The notes under the pieces are model-generated. The model ran no database searches. It had not been told where the DNA came from and worked only from the letters and a program-made list of their open reading frames with translations. Shown piece after piece: positions 6,477-7,293 of a DNA stretch of 7,293 nucleotides. Origin of the DNA: Flavobacteriaceae bacterium. GTDB lineage: Bacteria; Bacteroidota; Bacteroidia; Flavobacteriales; Flavobacteriaceae. Positions within the stretch are counted from its first letter, which is position 1, and each line of letters starts with the position of its first letter. The stretch lies in assembly GCA_015493405.1 (NCBI GenBank), contig WGDF01000262.1, positions 1 to 7,293 of the forward strand, given 5' to 3'. Both the position numbers and the translations under genes were made by a program.

Positions 6477-6506
6477 AAAGGCGCTCAAAACATAGAGCGC
6501 CTTTTT
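6477..6506 (+). terminator. Intrinsic terminator after pruA, possibly shared with lepA
   Basis: A perfect 10-bp stem, AAAGGCGCTC (6477-6486) with GAGCGCCTTT (6495-6504), closes an 8-nt loop AAAACATA and is followed by T residues to 6506. It begins 24 nt after the pruA stop. On the minus strand the same hairpin is followed by only TTTAATATT, so it may also end lepA transcripts arriving from the right, though less efficiently. Confidence 0.9.
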
Positions 6507-6567
6507 ATATATCATTATATTTTGGATAAAATCTTAGAATCAGAAGTTTTTAAATCTCAAAAATACA

Positions 6568-7293
6568 TCAATCGTTTAATTTCAAGACTGCCATAAAAGC
6601 CGATTGTGGTATTTGCACATTACCGACTTGTCGCATTCTTTTCTTCCCTTTCTTTTGTTTTTCTAAAAGTTTTCTTTTACGAGAAATATCTCCACCATAA
6701 CATTTGGCCGTAACATCTTTGCGAAGTGCTTTAATTGTTTCACGGGCGATGATCTTAGCACCTATAGCCGCTTGAACCGGAATATCAAATTGTTGTCGCG
6801 GAATTAAAGCCCGTAATTTATGCACCATTTTCTTCCCGATATCATAAGCATTATCGGCATGAACCAAAGCAGAGAGCGCATCAACAGCTTGACCATTGAG
6901 CAGAATATCAACTTTGACCAATTTGGATTTTCGCATCCCAATCGGATGGTAATCAAAAGAAGCATAACCTTTTGAAACGGTTTTTAAACGATCATAAAAA
7001 TCAAAAACAATCTCGGCCAATGGCATATCAAAACTCAACTCAACCCGCTCTTGAGTCAAATAAACCTGATTGGTAATTTCGCCACGTTTCTCTAAAGCCA
7101 GCGTCATAATCGGTCCTATAAAATCAGATTTTGTAATGATGCTCGCTTTGATATAAGGTTCTTCCACGCGGTCTAATCCGGAAGGTTCCGGCAACTCCGA
7201 AGGGTTGTTTACAATGATAGGCTTATCTACATATTTTTTAGTAAAAGCATGATAAGAAACATTGGGAACCGTTGTAATCACATTCATATCAAA
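6568..7293 (-). CDS. lepA: Elongation factor 4 (LepA), C-terminal part, truncated by window edge
   Basis: LepA is a ribosome-associated translational GTPase that remodels stalled or mistranslocated ribosomes and influences initiation. Only the last 241 of about 600 residues are present. The frame continues through F-D to the last base of the window, so the Met at 7287 is internal ([14 protein letters not shown] is a mid-protein LepA segment), not the start. Counting from that Met, an EF-G-like domain V covers about 44-125 (EEPYIKASI to [21 protein letters not shown]). The LepA-specific C-terminal domain follows (about 128-236), with [37 protein letters not shown] and the signature [25 protein letters not shown], whose basic face contacts the ribosome. 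The GTPase domain is off the right edge. It is convergent with pruA, and no sign of decay is seen. Confidence 0.97.
   Translation of the reverse strand, partial: FDMNVITTVPNVSYHAFTKKYVDKPIIVNNPSELPEPSGLDRVEEPYIKASIITKSDFIGPIMTLALEKRGEITNQVYLTQERVELSFDMPLAEIVFDFYDRLKTVSKGYASFDYHPIGMRKSKLVKVDILLNGQAVDALSALVHADNAYDIGKKMVHKLRALIPRQQFDIPVQAAIGAKIIARETIKALRKDVTAKCYGGDISRKRKLLEKQKKGKKRMRQVGNVQIPQSAFMAVLKLND

Overview
The window reads as ordinary chromosome of an AT-rich member of the Bacteroidota, most likely a Flavobacteriia-type organism. Three things point there. The LepA and PruA proteins resemble the Bacteroidota forms. A periplasmic-TPR LytS-type kinase is paired with a LytTR regulator, a layout typical of the phylum. 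Start codons mostly lack Shine-Dalgarno sequences, and at least two sites match the phylum's promoter pattern (TTG, about 18-21 nt, TAnnTTTG). The assignment is inference from sequence reading; no search was run.

Layout, left to right. (1) The window opens inside a gene ending in a LytTR DNA-binding domain (1-396, +). (2) It overlaps tail-to-tail by 13 bp with a multi-pass MOP-type polysaccharide flippase (384-1631, -). (3) Divergent from the flippase is a 648-residue sensor kinase with periplasmic TPR repeats and a LytS-like kinase core (1688-3634, +). (4) After an unusually long 231-bp gap comes its probable partner, a LytTR response regulator (3866-4591, +). (5) The 236-bp gap between the regulator and pruA (4592-4827) holds a consensus-like promoter, an AT palindrome, an 11-bp tandem repeat, a perfect 13-bp-stem terminator, and then a second promoter for pruA. 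The first promoter plus terminator would make a transcript of about 80 nt, a candidate small RNA. (6) pruA, the proline-catabolic P5C/glutamate-semialdehyde dehydrogenase (4828-6453, +), ends in its own strong terminator. (7) The C-terminal 40% of lepA (EF-4) runs off the right edge on the minus strand.

How the genes relate: the kinase and regulator are probably one two-component system whose signal is sensed or scaffolded by the periplasmic TPR domain. The flippase would export a lipid-linked glycan, but no glycosyltransferases are in view, so its pathway is unknown. pruA and lepA are housekeeping genes with no evident link to the signalling pair. I found no mobile element, CRISPR array, tRNA or rRNA, and no clear new multi-gene system. 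The most interesting parts are the small-RNA candidate at 4656-4748, the uncertain start and anchor of the kinase, and an unexplained open frame in the kinase-regulator gap.
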